DNA from: DATACQ01 sp036555515
GTDB taxonomy: Bacteria; Desulfobacterota; Binatia; UBA9968
Assembly (NCBI GenBank): GCA_036555515.1
Contig: DATBLC010000023.1
Location: 22,509 to 86,508, forward strand
Reading direction: 5' to 3'
Length of the DNA stretch: 64,000 bases
The notes beneath the pieces were generated by a model, which did no database searches, was not told where the DNA came from, and saw only the letters and a program-made list of their open reading frames with translations. Shown one piece after another: positions 34,713 through 43,809 of the stretch (its first letter is position 1; each line of letters starts with the position of its first letter). A program made the translations under genes and the position numbers.

Positions 34713-34721
34713 AATCGAAGA

Positions 34722-34775
34722 GTTCAAATCGTTCAAGCCGTTCAAAACGTTTGGAACGCTTTGAACCCGGTTCAA
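34722..34775. repeat. GTTCAANNC nonamer array between tyrA and aroA
   Basis: GTTCAAATC, GTTCAAGCC, GTTCAAAAC, GTTTGGAAC, GCTTTGAAC and CCGGTTCAA follow each other in an exact 9-base register. The second half is the reverse-complement form, so the array can fold on itself. The first three units are nearly the same as those at 12551 and 44424. Confidence 0.85.
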
Positions 34776-34837
34776 GCGAGTTTACTGCGCAGTTCGTTTG
34801 TCGCCTTCACCGGACAATGAACAGTTAACATGGTCGT

Positions 34838-36124
34838 ATGAGACGGATTGAACCTGCTAAGAAACCGCTCCGTGGAGAAATCGCCGTTCCCGGAGACAAG
34901 TCCATCGCCCACCGCGCGGTGATACTGGCGAGCGTCGCGCGGGGCCAGAGCCGTATTTTCAATCTTTCCGGTGGCGACGACAACTCGCGTACCGTCAGGG
35001 CGTTGCGCCAGCTAGGCGTGGAAATTTTTCGTTCAGGTGAGGCGCTTTGCGTCGAAGGCAAGGGATGGGACGGACTTCAAGCGCCGGCGGCGGTCGTCGA
35101 CTGCGGCAACTCCGGCACCACCATGCGACTGATGTCCGGCCTGTTGGCCGGCCGGCCGTTTGTCAGCAGGCTCGACGGCGACGGCTCGTTGCGCCGCCGG
35201 CCAATGCAAAGAATTATCGATCCGTTGAGTCTGATGGGCGCAAAAATCGCCAGTGCGGCGGGCAATGGTTTGGCGCCGCTCGAAATCCACGGCGGCAGGC
35301 TCCATGGCATTCACTACCCGATGCCCATCGCCAGCGCCCAGGTAAAGTCGGCGATCCTGCTGGCGGCGCTTCAAGCCGAGGGCAAAACGACTCTGGAAGA
35401 ACCGGTCAAATCCCGCGACCACACCGAAGTGATGCTCGCCGGCTTCGGCTGCCGCGTCAGCGCGCAGGGAAACGTCGTCACCTTGGCAGGAGGACAGAGC
35501 CTCGTGGCCCAAAACGTGCGCATTCCCGGCGACCTTTCATCGGCGGCATTTTTCCTGGTGGCCGCCGCGACTGTACCGGGTTCCGATATCGCGATTCGCA
35601 ACGTGGGTTGCAATCCGACGCGTGATGGAATCATAGAAGTTCTAAGACGTATGGGCGCTGCCATCGAGTTCATGAATGTGCGCAGCGAAGCGGGCGAAAG
35701 GGTGGCTGATCTGAGAGTGCGCGGCAGCGCGCTGCGCGGCATCGAGGTGGAGCCGGAGCTGGCGGCCAGGACCATCGATGAATATCCCATCTTGTCAGTC
35801 GCGGCCGCCTTGGCTAGCGGGGTGACGACGTTTTCAGGCGTCAAGGAACTGCGCTATAAGGAGTCGGACCGCATCGCCGCCATGACCGAGGGGCTGCGGC
35901 GTCTTGGCGCTAAGGTAGAGGAACGGGAAGACGGCATGACCATTTACGGCGGCGGCGGTTTGCGCCGCGCCGCGGTACGTAGTTTCGCGGATCACCGGGT
36001 GGCCATGTCGTTCGCCGTCGCGGCTCTTTCCAGCGACGGCGGTATCGAGATCGACGACGCCGGCTGCGCCGATATTTCGTTCCCGACGTTCTTTGACTTA
36101 ATGGATAAAATGCGGTTGCAATGA
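34838..36124 (+). CDS. aroA: 3-phosphoshikimate 1-carboxyvinyltransferase (EPSP synthase)
   Basis: The 428-residue enzyme joins phosphoenolpyruvate to shikimate 3-phosphate. Diagnostic motifs are PGDKSIAHRAVILASVA near the N-terminus, DCGNSGTTMRLMSGLLAG near residue 88, LDGDGSLRRRPMQRII, VKSAILLAALQAEGKT, and ELRYKESDRIAAMTEGLRRL in the C-terminal half. LMSGLLAG is the form usual in class II-like enzymes, but sensitivity to inhibitors cannot be judged. It follows tyrA after a repeat array and leads into cmk. Confidence 0.96.
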   Translation: MRRIEPAKKPLRGEIAVPGDKSIAHRAVILASVARGQSRIFNLSGGDDNSRTVRALRQLGVEIFRSGEALCVEGKGWDGLQAPAAVVDCGNSGTTMRLMSGLLAGRPFVSRLDGDGSLRRRPMQRIIDPLSLMGAKIASAAGNGLAPLEIHGGRLHGIHYPMPIASAQVKSAILLAALQAEGKTTLEEPVKSRDHTEVMLAGFGCRVSAQGNVVTLAGGQSLVAQNVRIPGDLSSAAFFLVAAATVPGSDIAIRNVGCNPTRDGIIEVLRRMGAAIEFMNVRSEAGERVADLRVRGSALRGIEVEPELAARTIDEYPILSVAAALASGVTTFSGVKELRYKESDRIAAMTEGLRRLGAKVEEREDGMTIYGGGGLRRAAVRSFADHRVAMSFAVAALSSDGGIEIDDAGCADISFPTFFDLMDKMRLQ

Positions 36125-36169
36125 GAGTCAAGACAGAGGATAGTCGCTGCACTAAGGGTACAGTTTGGG

Positions 36170-36859
36170 ATGAACGATGTGATTGTCGCGATTGACGGAC
36201 CGTCTGGAGCAGGAAAGAGCACGCTGGCGAAACGGTTGGCCAAAGAACTTGGGTTTACCTATTTAGACACCGGTGCCATGTACCGCGCGCTGGCATTGAA
36301 AGTATTACGGCAAGGGATAGACCTGGGTGACGAAAGACGGCTGGCGGCACTGGTGTGCGACACCGACATTGGGCTGCAGGAAAGCGACGGTCGGTTGAAG
36401 GTGATGCTCGACGGCGTGGATGTCGCGGACTTGATTCGCACGCCCGAAGTAAGCCAGATGGCGTCCAAGGTCTCGGCGCAAAAGATCGTGCGCCAGAGAC
36501 TGCTGGAGCTGCAACGCGCGGCTGCTGAAAAAGGCGATATCGTCGCCGAAGGGCGCGACATCGGTACGGTGATTTTTCCCGACGCGGAATTCAAAATCTA
36601 TCTCGACGCATCGATCGAGGAGCGGGCGCGACGGCGCTACGAGGAATTGCGCGCCGGCGGGCGGCGAGTCTCATTAGAAGCGACGGTGCGCGAGCTCAAG
36701 GAGCGCGACCAGCGCGACAGCGAGCGCGACCTGGCGCCGCTTTGCAAGGCGGCGGATGCAGTGGCGATCGACTCCTCCGGGCTCGCGGCGAATGCCGTGG
36801 CGGAGCGCGTCATTGAATTGATACGATCAGAATTGAACAAGGATTCACAAACCAAGTAG
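36170..36859 (+). CDS. cmk: Cytidylate kinase
   Basis: The 229-residue protein phosphorylates CMP and dCMP. It opens with AIDGPSGAGKSTLAKRLAKE (P-loop), followed by YLDTGAMYRALALKVL, a family motif for nucleotide-monophosphate binding. VAEGRDIGTVIFPDAEFKIYL near residue 125 and the lid segment RARRRYEEL complete the signature. It lies between aroA and rpsA, as in most proteobacteria, with 17 bp to rpsA. Confidence 0.96.
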   Translation: MNDVIVAIDGPSGAGKSTLAKRLAKELGFTYLDTGAMYRALALKVLRQGIDLGDERRLAALVCDTDIGLQESDGRLKVMLDGVDVADLIRTPEVSQMASKVSAQKIVRQRLLELQRAAAEKGDIVAEGRDIGTVIFPDAEFKIYLDASIEERARRRYEELRAGGRRVSLEATVRELKERDQRDSERDLAPLCKAADAVAIDSSGLAANAVAERVIELIRSELNKDSQTK

Positions 36860-36876
36860 ATCGGAGCTAGGGTTTC

Positions 36877-38616
36877 ATGGCCGAACATGATGTAAACAAA
36901 GGCGCCGACGCGGGCGGCCCTACCGAGTTTGAAGCGCTATTCGAGGAAAGCCTGCGCACGGTAAAACCGGGAGGTATCGTCAAGGGACGGGTGGTGGGGG
37001 TCACGGCGACCCATGTCTTGATAGACGTCGGCTACAAGTCCGAAGGCCAAATTCCGATTCAGGAGTTCACCGATCGGCAGGGGAAACTTCAGGTTAAAGT
37101 GGGCGATGAAGTCGACGTTTATTTCGCTTCGTCCGAAGGGGAAAACGGCGGTATTGTCTTGTCGCGACAACGCGCCGAAAGCATAAAAATCTGGGAGGAG
37201 CTGGAGAAGGCCTTCAACGAGGGGCGCGCCGTCGAGGGAGCGATTGTCGGCAAGGTCAAGGGCGGCTTCAAAGTCGATGTCGGCGTGCCTGCGTTTCTGC
37301 CGGGGTCCCATGTGGAAATCCGGCCAAGCCGGAACCTGGATAAGTTTATCGGTACTACGGACCGATTCGAAGTGGTGAAGTTCAATCGCGCGCGCGGCAA
37401 CGTGGTGGTCTCGCGCCGCACGCTCCTGGAAAAAGAACGGGATGTTCTCAAGCACGAAGTTCTTAAAGTGATCGAAGAGGGCGTGATCCTTGAAGGCACG
37501 GTAAAAAACATCACGGGATACGGCGCGTTCGTCGACCTAGGAGGCATTGACGGCATTCTGCATATCAGCGACATGTCCTGGGGCCGGATCGCCCATCCGT
37601 CGGAGATCGTCCAGGTCGGTGATAAGATCAAGGTCGTGGTGCTGAAATTCGACAGCGAAAAGGAAAGAATCTCCCTTGGCATGAAACAGTTGACTCCCGA
37701 TCCCTGGCATACGGTGACCGAAAAATACCCGGTGGGCGCCCGTGTTCAGGGTAAGGTGATCAGTCTAATGGACTACGGTGCTTTCGTCGAGCTTGAAAGC
37801 GGCATCGAGGGACTCATTCATATCTCCGAGATGTCGTGGACGAGAAAAATTGCCCACCCGTCCAAGCTGCTTCAGATTGGACAGGGCGTCGAAGTCGTGG
37901 TGCTCAATATCGACCCCGCGCATCGGCGCATCTCGCTCGGGCTCAAACAAGTCATGGCCAATCCGTGGGAAGAAGCCAAGGCAAAGTACCCGGTGGGGAG
38001 CGTTGTGAAAGGCCCGGTGCGAAATGTGACCGACTTCGGTATATTCGTCGGGATCGAAGAGGGCATCGACGGGCTGGTCCATATCTCGGATATCCACTGG
38101 ACCAAGAAAATCAAACATCCTTCGGAGCTTTATAAAAAGGGCGACGTGGTTGAGGCCAAAGTCCTGGGCGTCAATGTCGAAACCTCAAGATTCTCTCTCG
38201 GGATTAAACAGATGAACCCCGATCCCTGGCAAGTCGTCGCCCAACGCCACCCCGTGGGATCGCGCATCAAGGGACAGGTGACCAGCGTCCCCGATTTCGG
38301 CGTTTTTGTGCGCATCGAAGAGGGAATTGAAGGATTGATTCACGTATCCCAGCTCAGCACCGAGCGGATAGACAAGCCATCGAGCTTGTATAAACCGGGA
38401 GACGAGATTGAGGCGGAAGTCATCAATATCGATACCCAGGAGAAGAAGATCGGACTGAGCGTCAAGGCTTTGCGGCGATCGGAAGAGCGCCAGGAGATGG
38501 AGAACTATCTCAAGAAAGAAAAAGAAGGCGGTAGGTTCTCCTTCGAGTCGCTATTGAGCGATGAGTTGCGGTTGGACCGGGACGAGGAAGGGACCGCCCG
38601 CCGCAAGGACAAGTGA
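36877..38616 (+). CDS. rpsA: 30S ribosomal protein S1
   Basis: The 579-residue protein has six S1 RNA-binding domains. The first two are divergent (GRVVGVTATHVLIDVGYKSE, GAIVGKVKGGFKVDVG). Four canonical repeats follow (GYGAFVDLGGIDGILHISDM, DYGAFVELESGIEGLIHISE, DFGIFVGIEEGIDGLVHISD, DFGVFVRIEEGIEGLIHVSQ). This is the typical proteobacterial layout. S1 recruits mRNA to the 30S subunit. A charged, Lys/Glu-rich tail ends the protein. It is co-oriented with cmk and sppA. Confidence 0.96.
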   Translation: MAEHDVNKGADAGGPTEFEALFEESLRTVKPGGIVKGRVVGVTATHVLIDVGYKSEGQIPIQEFTDRQGKLQVKVGDEVDVYFASSEGENGGIVLSRQRAESIKIWEELEKAFNEGRAVEGAIVGKVKGGFKVDVGVPAFLPGSHVEIRPSRNLDKFIGTTDRFEVVKFNRARGNVVVSRRTLLEKERDVLKHEVLKVIEEGVILEGTVKNITGYGAFVDLGGIDGILHISDMSWGRIAHPSEIVQVGDKIKVVVLKFDSEKERISLGMKQLTPDPWHTVTEKYPVGARVQGKVISLMDYGAFVELESGIEGLIHISEMSWTRKIAHPSKLLQIGQGVEVVVLNIDPAHRRISLGLKQVMANPWEEAKAKYPVGSVVKGPVRNVTDFGIFVGIEEGIDGLVHISDIHWTKKIKHPSELYKKGDVVEAKVLGVNVETSRFSLGIKQMNPDPWQVVAQRHPVGSRIKGQVTSVPDFGVFVRIEEGIEGLIHVSQLSTERIDKPSSLYKPGDEIEAEVINIDTQEKKIGLSVKALRRSEERQEMENYLKKEKEGGRFSFESLLSDELRLDRDEEGTARRKDK

Positions 38617-38654
38617 GAAAGCTGTGACGGGAACGACCCGCGCGAGGGGCACTC

Positions 38655-39554
38655 ATGTCTAGCCGCCATCCGATCTTGAAGGGATTAGGACTGCTCGGAG
38701 TCTTTATTCTGGTGGTCTTCGCCGCCGCGTTTTTCTTTGCTTACATGACCGGCGGGGAGTCCAAAGTCTTATCGATGCTGTCCGAAGACGGCGTCGGCGT
38801 AGTGCTCATCGACGGCGCTATCGATGATTCTCGCCCGGTGGTGGGCGAGCTCAAACGATTCAAAGACGCGCCGTGGATCAAAGCCTTGGTCGTGCGCATC
38901 GACTCGCCGGGCGGCGCCGTGGCGCCGACCCAGGAAATTTTCGCGGAAATCCGCAAAGCCAAAGCGGGCAAGCCGATCATCGCTTCCATGGGCGGCATGG
39001 CGACTTCAGGCGGTTATTATATTGCCAGTGCCTGCGACAAGATCGTCGCCAATCCCGGTACCCTGACCGGCTCCATCGGCGTGATCATGCAGCTCAGCAA
39101 CGTCGAAGATCTGATGAAAAAGATCGGTGTTAAGGGTTACAATGTGAAAAGCGGCGCCAACAAGGATATAGGCTCGCCGTTTCAACCGTTGTCGACGGAG
39201 GGGCGAGATATCTTGCAGGCGCTGGTGGACAATGTCCACGGCCAATTCGTCAGCGCGGTGGCCAAGGGCCGGGACATGGATGAGGCGGCGGTCCGCAAGC
39301 TATCCGATGGGCGCGTTTATTCCGGGGCCCAGGCAAAAGAACTCGGATTGGTCGATCAGTTCGGCACCTTGGAGGATGCCATCGACCTCGCCGCCAAGCA
39401 GGCCGGAATCAAGACAGAGCCGGCGGTCTATTATTCGCGCACCGAACGGGAGAATTGGTGGGATAGAGTGTTCTTTGGAGCATTTGGCGTTAGAATACCG
39501 CGCCGGGAAACCAGCTGGCTGCGCTATGAATGGTCGCCGTCGTTGCTCCAATAA
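38655..39554 (+). CDS. sppA: Signal peptide peptidase SppA (short form)
   Basis: The 299-residue membrane-anchored serine protease degrades leftover signal peptides in the envelope. One N-terminal transmembrane helix spans residues ~10-32 (GLGLLGVFILVVFAAAFFFA). The ClpP-like fold shows RIDSPGGAVAPTQEIFAEI, then the nucleophile serine in GGMATSGGYYIASACDKI, and ANPGTLTGSIGVI. The short single-domain form is typical of deltaproteobacteria and Gram-positives, in contrast to the double-domain E. coli form. It follows rpsA by 38 bp. Confidence 0.94.
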   Translation: MSSRHPILKGLGLLGVFILVVFAAAFFFAYMTGGESKVLSMLSEDGVGVVLIDGAIDDSRPVVGELKRFKDAPWIKALVVRIDSPGGAVAPTQEIFAEIRKAKAGKPIIASMGGMATSGGYYIASACDKIVANPGTLTGSIGVIMQLSNVEDLMKKIGVKGYNVKSGANKDIGSPFQPLSTEGRDILQALVDNVHGQFVSAVAKGRDMDEAAVRKLSDGRVYSGAQAKELGLVDQFGTLEDAIDLAAKQAGIKTEPAVYYSRTERENWWDRVFFGAFGVRIPRRETSWLRYEWSPSLLQ

Positions 39555-39629
39555 CCAATTAACAGACGAAGTGCACGCGGCTCGCCGGCAGAAAGTCTAA
39601 TTGCCTTTTTGGGGCGTGAGGGGGATGCC

Positions 39630-39953
39630 ATGACAAAAAGAGACTTGATCGACGAAGTGAACAAACGCTTTCCGCATCTCTCGCGAAGAGATTCGGAAGT
39701 GATCATCAACGCCATCTTTGATTCCATGGTGGAGTCGCTGGCGCAAGGCGACCGCATAGAGATTCGTGGCTTTGGCAGTTTCGTGGTAAAGCACCGCCGC
39801 GCGCGCCAGGGGCGCAACCCCAAGAGCGGCGAGCTAGTATCGGTGGCGGCCAAGCGCGTGCCGTTTTTCAAAGTCGGTAAGGAGCTACGCCTGCGGGTCG
39901 ATGGCAAACCCTACGATCCCGAAGACATGGATGACGACGGAGCGGACGCGTGA
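39630..39953 (+). CDS. ihfB: Integration host factor beta-type DNA-bending protein
   Basis: From the ATG at 39630 (GAGGGGG just upstream) the 107-residue protein starts TKRDLIDEVNKRFPHLSRRD. It contains the HU/IHF arm region IEIRGFGSFVVKHRRARQGR with NPKSGE at the DNA-intercalating tip. The sequence is closer to IHF-beta than HU. Its C-terminal tail (KPYDPEDMDDDGADA) is an acidic extension beyond the usual ~94 residues. IHF bends DNA and assists recombination and promoter architecture, which could be relevant to the recombinases in this window. The place after rpsA/sppA is conserved. Confidence 0.92.
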   Translation: MTKRDLIDEVNKRFPHLSRRDSEVIINAIFDSMVESLAQGDRIEIRGFGSFVVKHRRARQGRNPKSGELVSVAAKRVPFFKVGKELRLRVDGKPYDPEDMDDDGADA

Positions 39954-40441
39954 AACAACTCTGGGCCCCCTGGAGAATGGTCTATATCGACCAGGGCGCC
40001 AACGACGACGGTTGCATTTTTTGTGCAAAAAGCCTGCAAAAAGACCCACGCGAGGCGTTGGTCTTGACCCAAACGAAACATTCGGTGGTCATGCTCAATA
40101 AATACCCTTACAACAACGGCCATCTTCTGCTGGCGCCCAAGCGACATGAAAAAAAGCTCGATGATTTACCCCAGGACGAGCATGCTGACCTTCAGGAAAC
40201 GCTGCGCTGTTCTGTCGCTATCGTCCGTGCCGTTCTCAGTCCGGGCGGCATCAACCTCGGCATGAATCTAGGCAAGTGCGCCGGGGCCGGAGTGGAGGAT
40301 CATTTGCATTGGCACTTGGTGCCGCGTTGGGAAGGGGACACGAACTTCATGCCGGTCATAGGCGAGACGCGCGTCATGCCGCAACATTTGCTCGACAGCT
40401 ACGACCGCTTGAAACCGCATTTTGAGAGCCTGGCGGGATGA
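39950..40441 (+). CDS. HIT family hydrolase/AP4A phosphorylase-type protein
   Basis: The 163-residue protein has the histidine triad HLHWHLVPR near residue 110 and CIFC near residue 21, a zinc-binding pair seen in the Ap4A phosphorylase/HIT subgroup. It begins QLWAPWRMVYI, a segment common to this branch. It probably splits dinucleoside polyphosphates or related nucleotides. It starts at a GTG overlapping the ihfB stop (GTGA), so the two are translationally coupled. The downstream 130 bp lead to the MoxR gene. Confidence 0.92.
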   Translation: MKQLWAPWRMVYIDQGANDDGCIFCAKSLQKDPREALVLTQTKHSVVMLNKYPYNNGHLLLAPKRHEKKLDDLPQDEHADLQETLRCSVAIVRAVLSPGGINLGMNLGKCAGAGVEDHLHWHLVPRWEGDTNFMPVIGETRVMPQHLLDSYDRLKPHFESLAG

Positions 40442-40570
40442 GAAGTAGACTCGAGCAGATACGATTGGCGCAAAGCGTGTCTGGGCAAAGTCGAAGGGAC
40501 GCGAAAATTATTTATTAAAGCGGTTCTGTTGAAGATTTAAAAGGTTATAATCTAAGGGAGGCCGAATCAC

Positions 40571-41968
40571 GTGAGCGAAGTAAAAACATTGGGGGAACTC
40601 AAAAAAAGCGGCGTCGCAGTCTTACCCGTGCGCGACGAGATGCGGAAAAATCTGGTGCATTACTTGGAGACGGGCAAACGGATACTGCCGGGCATCGTCG
40701 GCTACGACGAGACGGTCATTCCGGAAATTGAAAATGCGATTCTTTCCGGCCATCACATGGTATTCCTCGGCGAGCGCGGCCAGGGCAAGTCGCGCATCAT
40801 TCGCGGGCTTGTCAGTCTTTTGGACGAGCGGATTCCGATCGTGCTGGGCTGCGAAATCAACGACAACCCCTACCACCCGATCTGCCGCGGCTGCCGCAAA
40901 AAGGCCGAAGAGATGGGCGATGATTTGCCCCTCGAGTGGATCGACCGCGACGCCCGCTATGGCGAAAAGCTCGCCACCCCGGATGTTTCCATCGCCGATC
41001 TCGTCGGCGAGATCGATCCCATCAAAGTCGCCGAGGGACGCTATCTCGCGGACGAAGAAACGATCCATTACGGTCTTGTGCCGCGCACCAACCGTGGCGT
41101 GTTCGCCATTAACGAGCTGCCCGACCTGACGGAAAAAGTGCAGGTCGGGTTATTCAACCTAATGGAGGAGAAAGACGTCCAGATAAAAGGCTACAAGATC
41201 CGCCTGCCCCTGGATGTGGTCATCGTGGCGAGCGCCAACCCGGAGGATTACACCAGTCGGGGCCGGATCATCACGCCGCTCAAGGACCGCTTCGACATGC
41301 AGATCCGCACGCATTACCCGAAAAACATCGGCGACGAGCTGGCGATCATGGAACAGGAAGCCAGCTCCACGGCAAAGCGCAGCCGGAAAGTCGAAGTACC
41401 GGCCTTCATGAAGGAGATTCTCGGCTATCTGACCTTCGAGGCGCGCAAGTCCAACGAGATCAACCAGTCATCCGGCGTCAGCGTTCGTGTCACGATCAAC
41501 AACTACGAAAGCTTGATCAGCAACGCGGAAAAGCGCGCGCTGCGCTTAAAGGAAAACGACATCGTGCCGCGCATTAGCGATCTCCACGCCCTGCTGGCCT
41601 CCACGACGGGCAAAATCGAGATCGAATATGTCGGGGAGGACAAGAAGGAGGGCGAGTTGGTGGAAAAACTCCTCAACCGCTCCATCGTGAAGGTCTTCGA
41701 TCAGCGCTTCAGCTTAAATTCGCTGCAAAAAGTCGTGGATTACTTCAACGCCGGCTGGGGCGTCGAAGTGTCGGACCAAATGGCCTCACAGGACTACTTG
41801 GAAGGGATTAAGGAAATTCCCGGTCTCAAGGAGGCGATCCGCACGCTCGGCATTCAAGAATCGCCGGCGCTGATGGCGTCCGCTACCGAATTCGTCCTTG
41901 AGGGGCTCCATCTGCACCAGAAGTTGAATAAAGACGTGGAAGGCGGGCGGGCCACCTACGGCAAATAG
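40571..41968 (+). CDS. MoxR/ChlI-like AAA+ ATPase
   Basis: The 465-residue protein has an AAA+ core: Walker A GERGQGKSRI near residue 75, a Walker B-like strand GVFAINELPDL near residue 180, and sensor 1 VVIVASANPEDYTSRGR. The fold resembles magnesium chelatase subunit I and MoxR-type ATPases, which act with a von Willebrand A-domain partner; such a gene follows 35 bp downstream. CxxC-type cysteines in NPYHPICRGCRKK may bind metal. It starts at GTG with AAGGGAGG nine bases upstream. The client of the ATPase-VWA pair is not evident. Confidence 0.88.
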   Translation: MSEVKTLGELKKSGVAVLPVRDEMRKNLVHYLETGKRILPGIVGYDETVIPEIENAILSGHHMVFLGERGQGKSRIIRGLVSLLDERIPIVLGCEINDNPYHPICRGCRKKAEEMGDDLPLEWIDRDARYGEKLATPDVSIADLVGEIDPIKVAEGRYLADEETIHYGLVPRTNRGVFAINELPDLTEKVQVGLFNLMEEKDVQIKGYKIRLPLDVVIVASANPEDYTSRGRIITPLKDRFDMQIRTHYPKNIGDELAIMEQEASSTAKRSRKVEVPAFMKEILGYLTFEARKSNEINQSSGVSVRVTINNYESLISNAEKRALRLKENDIVPRISDLHALLASTTGKIEIEYVGEDKKEGELVEKLLNRSIVKVFDQRFSLNSLQKVVDYFNAGWGVEVSDQMASQDYLEGIKEIPGLKEAIRTLGIQESPALMASATEFVLEGLHLHQKLNKDVEGGRATYGK

Positions 41969-42003
41969 TTGAGTGAGCCAGGCGCCAAATATCGGTTTTC
42001 ACG

Positions 42004-43593
42004 ATGCATATTCGATACAGCCGTTGGGACGCCAGCCTCCGAGACGGACTCGATCCTGACTCGGTATTCGACCAGCTCAACGACTACATGAATGACACGG
42101 GCGATCTGCAGCAGGCGATGCGCCGTTTGATGCAAAAAGGCATCAAACAGGGAGAGAAACAGACCAAGGGAATCGACGATCTCCTGTCGCAAATCGCCAA
42201 GGAGATGCGCAAGCTCTACGACGAGTACCGGCTCCAGTCGGCCATGGACGAAGCGCAGCAACAGCTGGAGTCCATCGTCGATCAGGAGCGACGGACCCTC
42301 GACGAGCTCAGCGAAGCCGGCCAGGACACTCAATCCAAGCAGCAGTTTTTGAATGACCTTCCCGGCAAAGTCAGCGATGCGGTGGAAAAACTGACATCCT
42401 ACCGCTTTGAAAACGCCGACGCCGCCAAGGAATTTGAGCAGCTTTTGATGCAGCTGGAGCAGATTCGCAAGCTGGAAAACTGGCTGCGCCGTGAAGGCAG
42501 TCTGTTTCGCGGCCAGACCCCGGTTCCCTTTGAAAAATCCGGCGAGCTCATGGAGCACATGGAAGATCTGCGCCGCTTGGAAGGGCAGCTCTCCAGCATG
42601 CAACTCAAGGACGTTGATAAAGAGCTGCTGGAAAAACTTCTTGGCGGCGATCCCAAGCAAGACTTCGAAGGGGTGATGCGCATGCAGTCCCTGCTCGAAG
42701 AAGGCGGCTACATCTTGGAGCAGGGCGAACGCTTCGAGCTCAGCCCCAAAGGGGTCCGGCGCGTTGGCCAGCTAGCGCTGCGGGATATTTACCAGCAGCT
42801 CAGGCGCGACGGCATGGGGCGCCATTCGACGCGCAACCGCGGCACCCAGGAGTTTCTCACCGAACACAGCCGGCCCTACACTCAGGGAGATCCCTTCCGC
42901 ATCAATATGATCCAGACGCTGAAAAACGCCCTGCTGCGCGGCGGTGGCGTGCCGGTGCGTATCGGACCGAAGGACTTTGCGGTCTATGAGTCCGAGCACA
43001 CCACCAGGGCGGCCACGGTGCTGCTTTTGGATATGAGCTGGTCGATGAGCTGGGAAGGGCGCTTCGCCGCGGCCAAAAAAGTGGCTCTCGCCATGGAAAG
43101 CCTGGTGCGCTCGCTGCACCCGCGTGACTATTTCGGCATCGTCGGATTTTTTACCCGGGCGGTGGAATTAAAGGCTAAAGACCTGCCGCAGGCGACCTGG
43201 AACATGGGCGATCCTTTCACCAACTTGCAGGACGGGTTGCATCTGGCTGCACAAATGCTCGAGCGGCGTCCCAGCCAGAACCAGCAGATGATCGTGATCA
43301 CCGACGGCCAGCCAACCGCTTACTGCCGCCAGGGACGGCTGTACTGCGAATGGCCTTTAAGCTTCGGAGGCATCAGCCAGCGTGCCGCCGAAGAAACTTT
43401 AAAGGAAGCCGAGCGGATCACGCGCAAAGGCATAACCATCAATACCTTCATGCTCGATGATAGCCCAGTGCTGCGCGGCTTCGTCGACGATCTCACCCGC
43501 ATCAACAAGGGACGCGCCTTCTACACCCGCCCCGACCGGCTGGGAGAGTATCTCCTGGTCGATTACCTGTCGCATCAAAGAAAGAAGGTTTAA
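42004..43593 (+). CDS. von Willebrand factor A domain protein, partner of MoxR-like ATPase
   Basis: The 529-residue protein is long and helical for the first ~320 residues (rich in Glu, Leu and Lys, likely coiled coil). A VWA domain follows, with a complete MIDAS start in LLLDMSWSMSWEGR (DxSxS) near residue 345 and VITDGQPTAY later. The layout matches the VWA partners of MoxR AAA+ ATPases (ChlD-like), which form chaperone-like or metal-insertion complexes. It follows the ATPase gene directly, and the pair is probably an operon that ends at a stem-loop overlapping the stop codon. Confidence 0.88.
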   Translation: MHIRYSRWDASLRDGLDPDSVFDQLNDYMNDTGDLQQAMRRLMQKGIKQGEKQTKGIDDLLSQIAKEMRKLYDEYRLQSAMDEAQQQLESIVDQERRTLDELSEAGQDTQSKQQFLNDLPGKVSDAVEKLTSYRFENADAAKEFEQLLMQLEQIRKLENWLRREGSLFRGQTPVPFEKSGELMEHMEDLRRLEGQLSSMQLKDVDKELLEKLLGGDPKQDFEGVMRMQSLLEEGGYILEQGERFELSPKGVRRVGQLALRDIYQQLRRDGMGRHSTRNRGTQEFLTEHSRPYTQGDPFRINMIQTLKNALLRGGGVPVRIGPKDFAVYESEHTTRAATVLLLDMSWSMSWEGRFAAAKKVALAMESLVRSLHPRDYFGIVGFFTRAVELKAKDLPQATWNMGDPFTNLQDGLHLAAQMLERRPSQNQQMIVITDGQPTAYCRQGRLYCEWPLSFGGISQRAAEETLKEAERITRKGITINTFMLDDSPVLRGFVDDLTRINKGRAFYTRPDRLGEYLLVDYLSHQRKKV

Positions 43594-43613
43594 TGCGCGC
43601 CGCGCATTAAACC
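43587..43613 (+). terminator. Stem-loop overlapping the VWA gene stop codon
   Basis: Perfect 11-bp arms (GGTTTAATGCG and CGCATTAAACC) with a five-base centre include the TAA stop at 43591. No T-tract follows; GTTCCAA-type repeats begin immediately after. It may end or protect the transcript before the lexA promoter. Confidence 0.6.
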
Positions 43614-43758
43614 CGTTCCAAAAATTCCAAATCGTTCCAATAGTCGATCGTCAGCCGTTCCGTCATTCAATACTCAATATTTTGGAGTAGTTGAGAACTC
43701 ATGCCGTTAAACAGCTTTAGTTTTAACGGTTTGAACGTTTTGAACGGCTTGAACCAGC
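43614..43758. repeat. Degenerate GTTCAA-family arms upstream of lexA
   Basis: The left part (43615-43645) has GTTCCAAAA, ATTCCAAATC and GTTCCAATA. The right part (43721-43755) has the reverse form AACGGTTTGAACG, TTTTGAACG, GCTTGAACC. The ~75 bp between hold no ORF. It is one more copy of the inverted-arm arrangement, here without an S23 gene. Confidence 0.65.
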
Positions 43759-43774
43759 GCGGTTGGCCGCGCCC

Positions 43775-43803
43775 TTGACACCTGAAATTAATTTCAGTAT
43801 ACC
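43775..43803 (+). promoter_or_regulatory. lexA promoter with palindromic LexA operator in the spacer
   Basis: A perfect -35 (TTGACA, 43775-43780) and a -10 (TATACC, 43798-43803) are separated by 17 bp. Sixteen of those bases form the perfect palindrome CTGAAATTAATTTCAG (43782-43797). The predicted transcription start falls on or next to the lexA ATG at 43810, implying a leaderless mRNA. The position is ideal for autorepression by LexA. Confidence 0.85.
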
Positions 43804-43809
43804 GTTCTC

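Noticed and set aside
40529..40551. TTGAAG and TATAAT before the MoxR-like gene as a promoter
   Set aside because: The -10 is perfect, but the spacing is only 11 bp and no good -35 is found at 16-18 bp.
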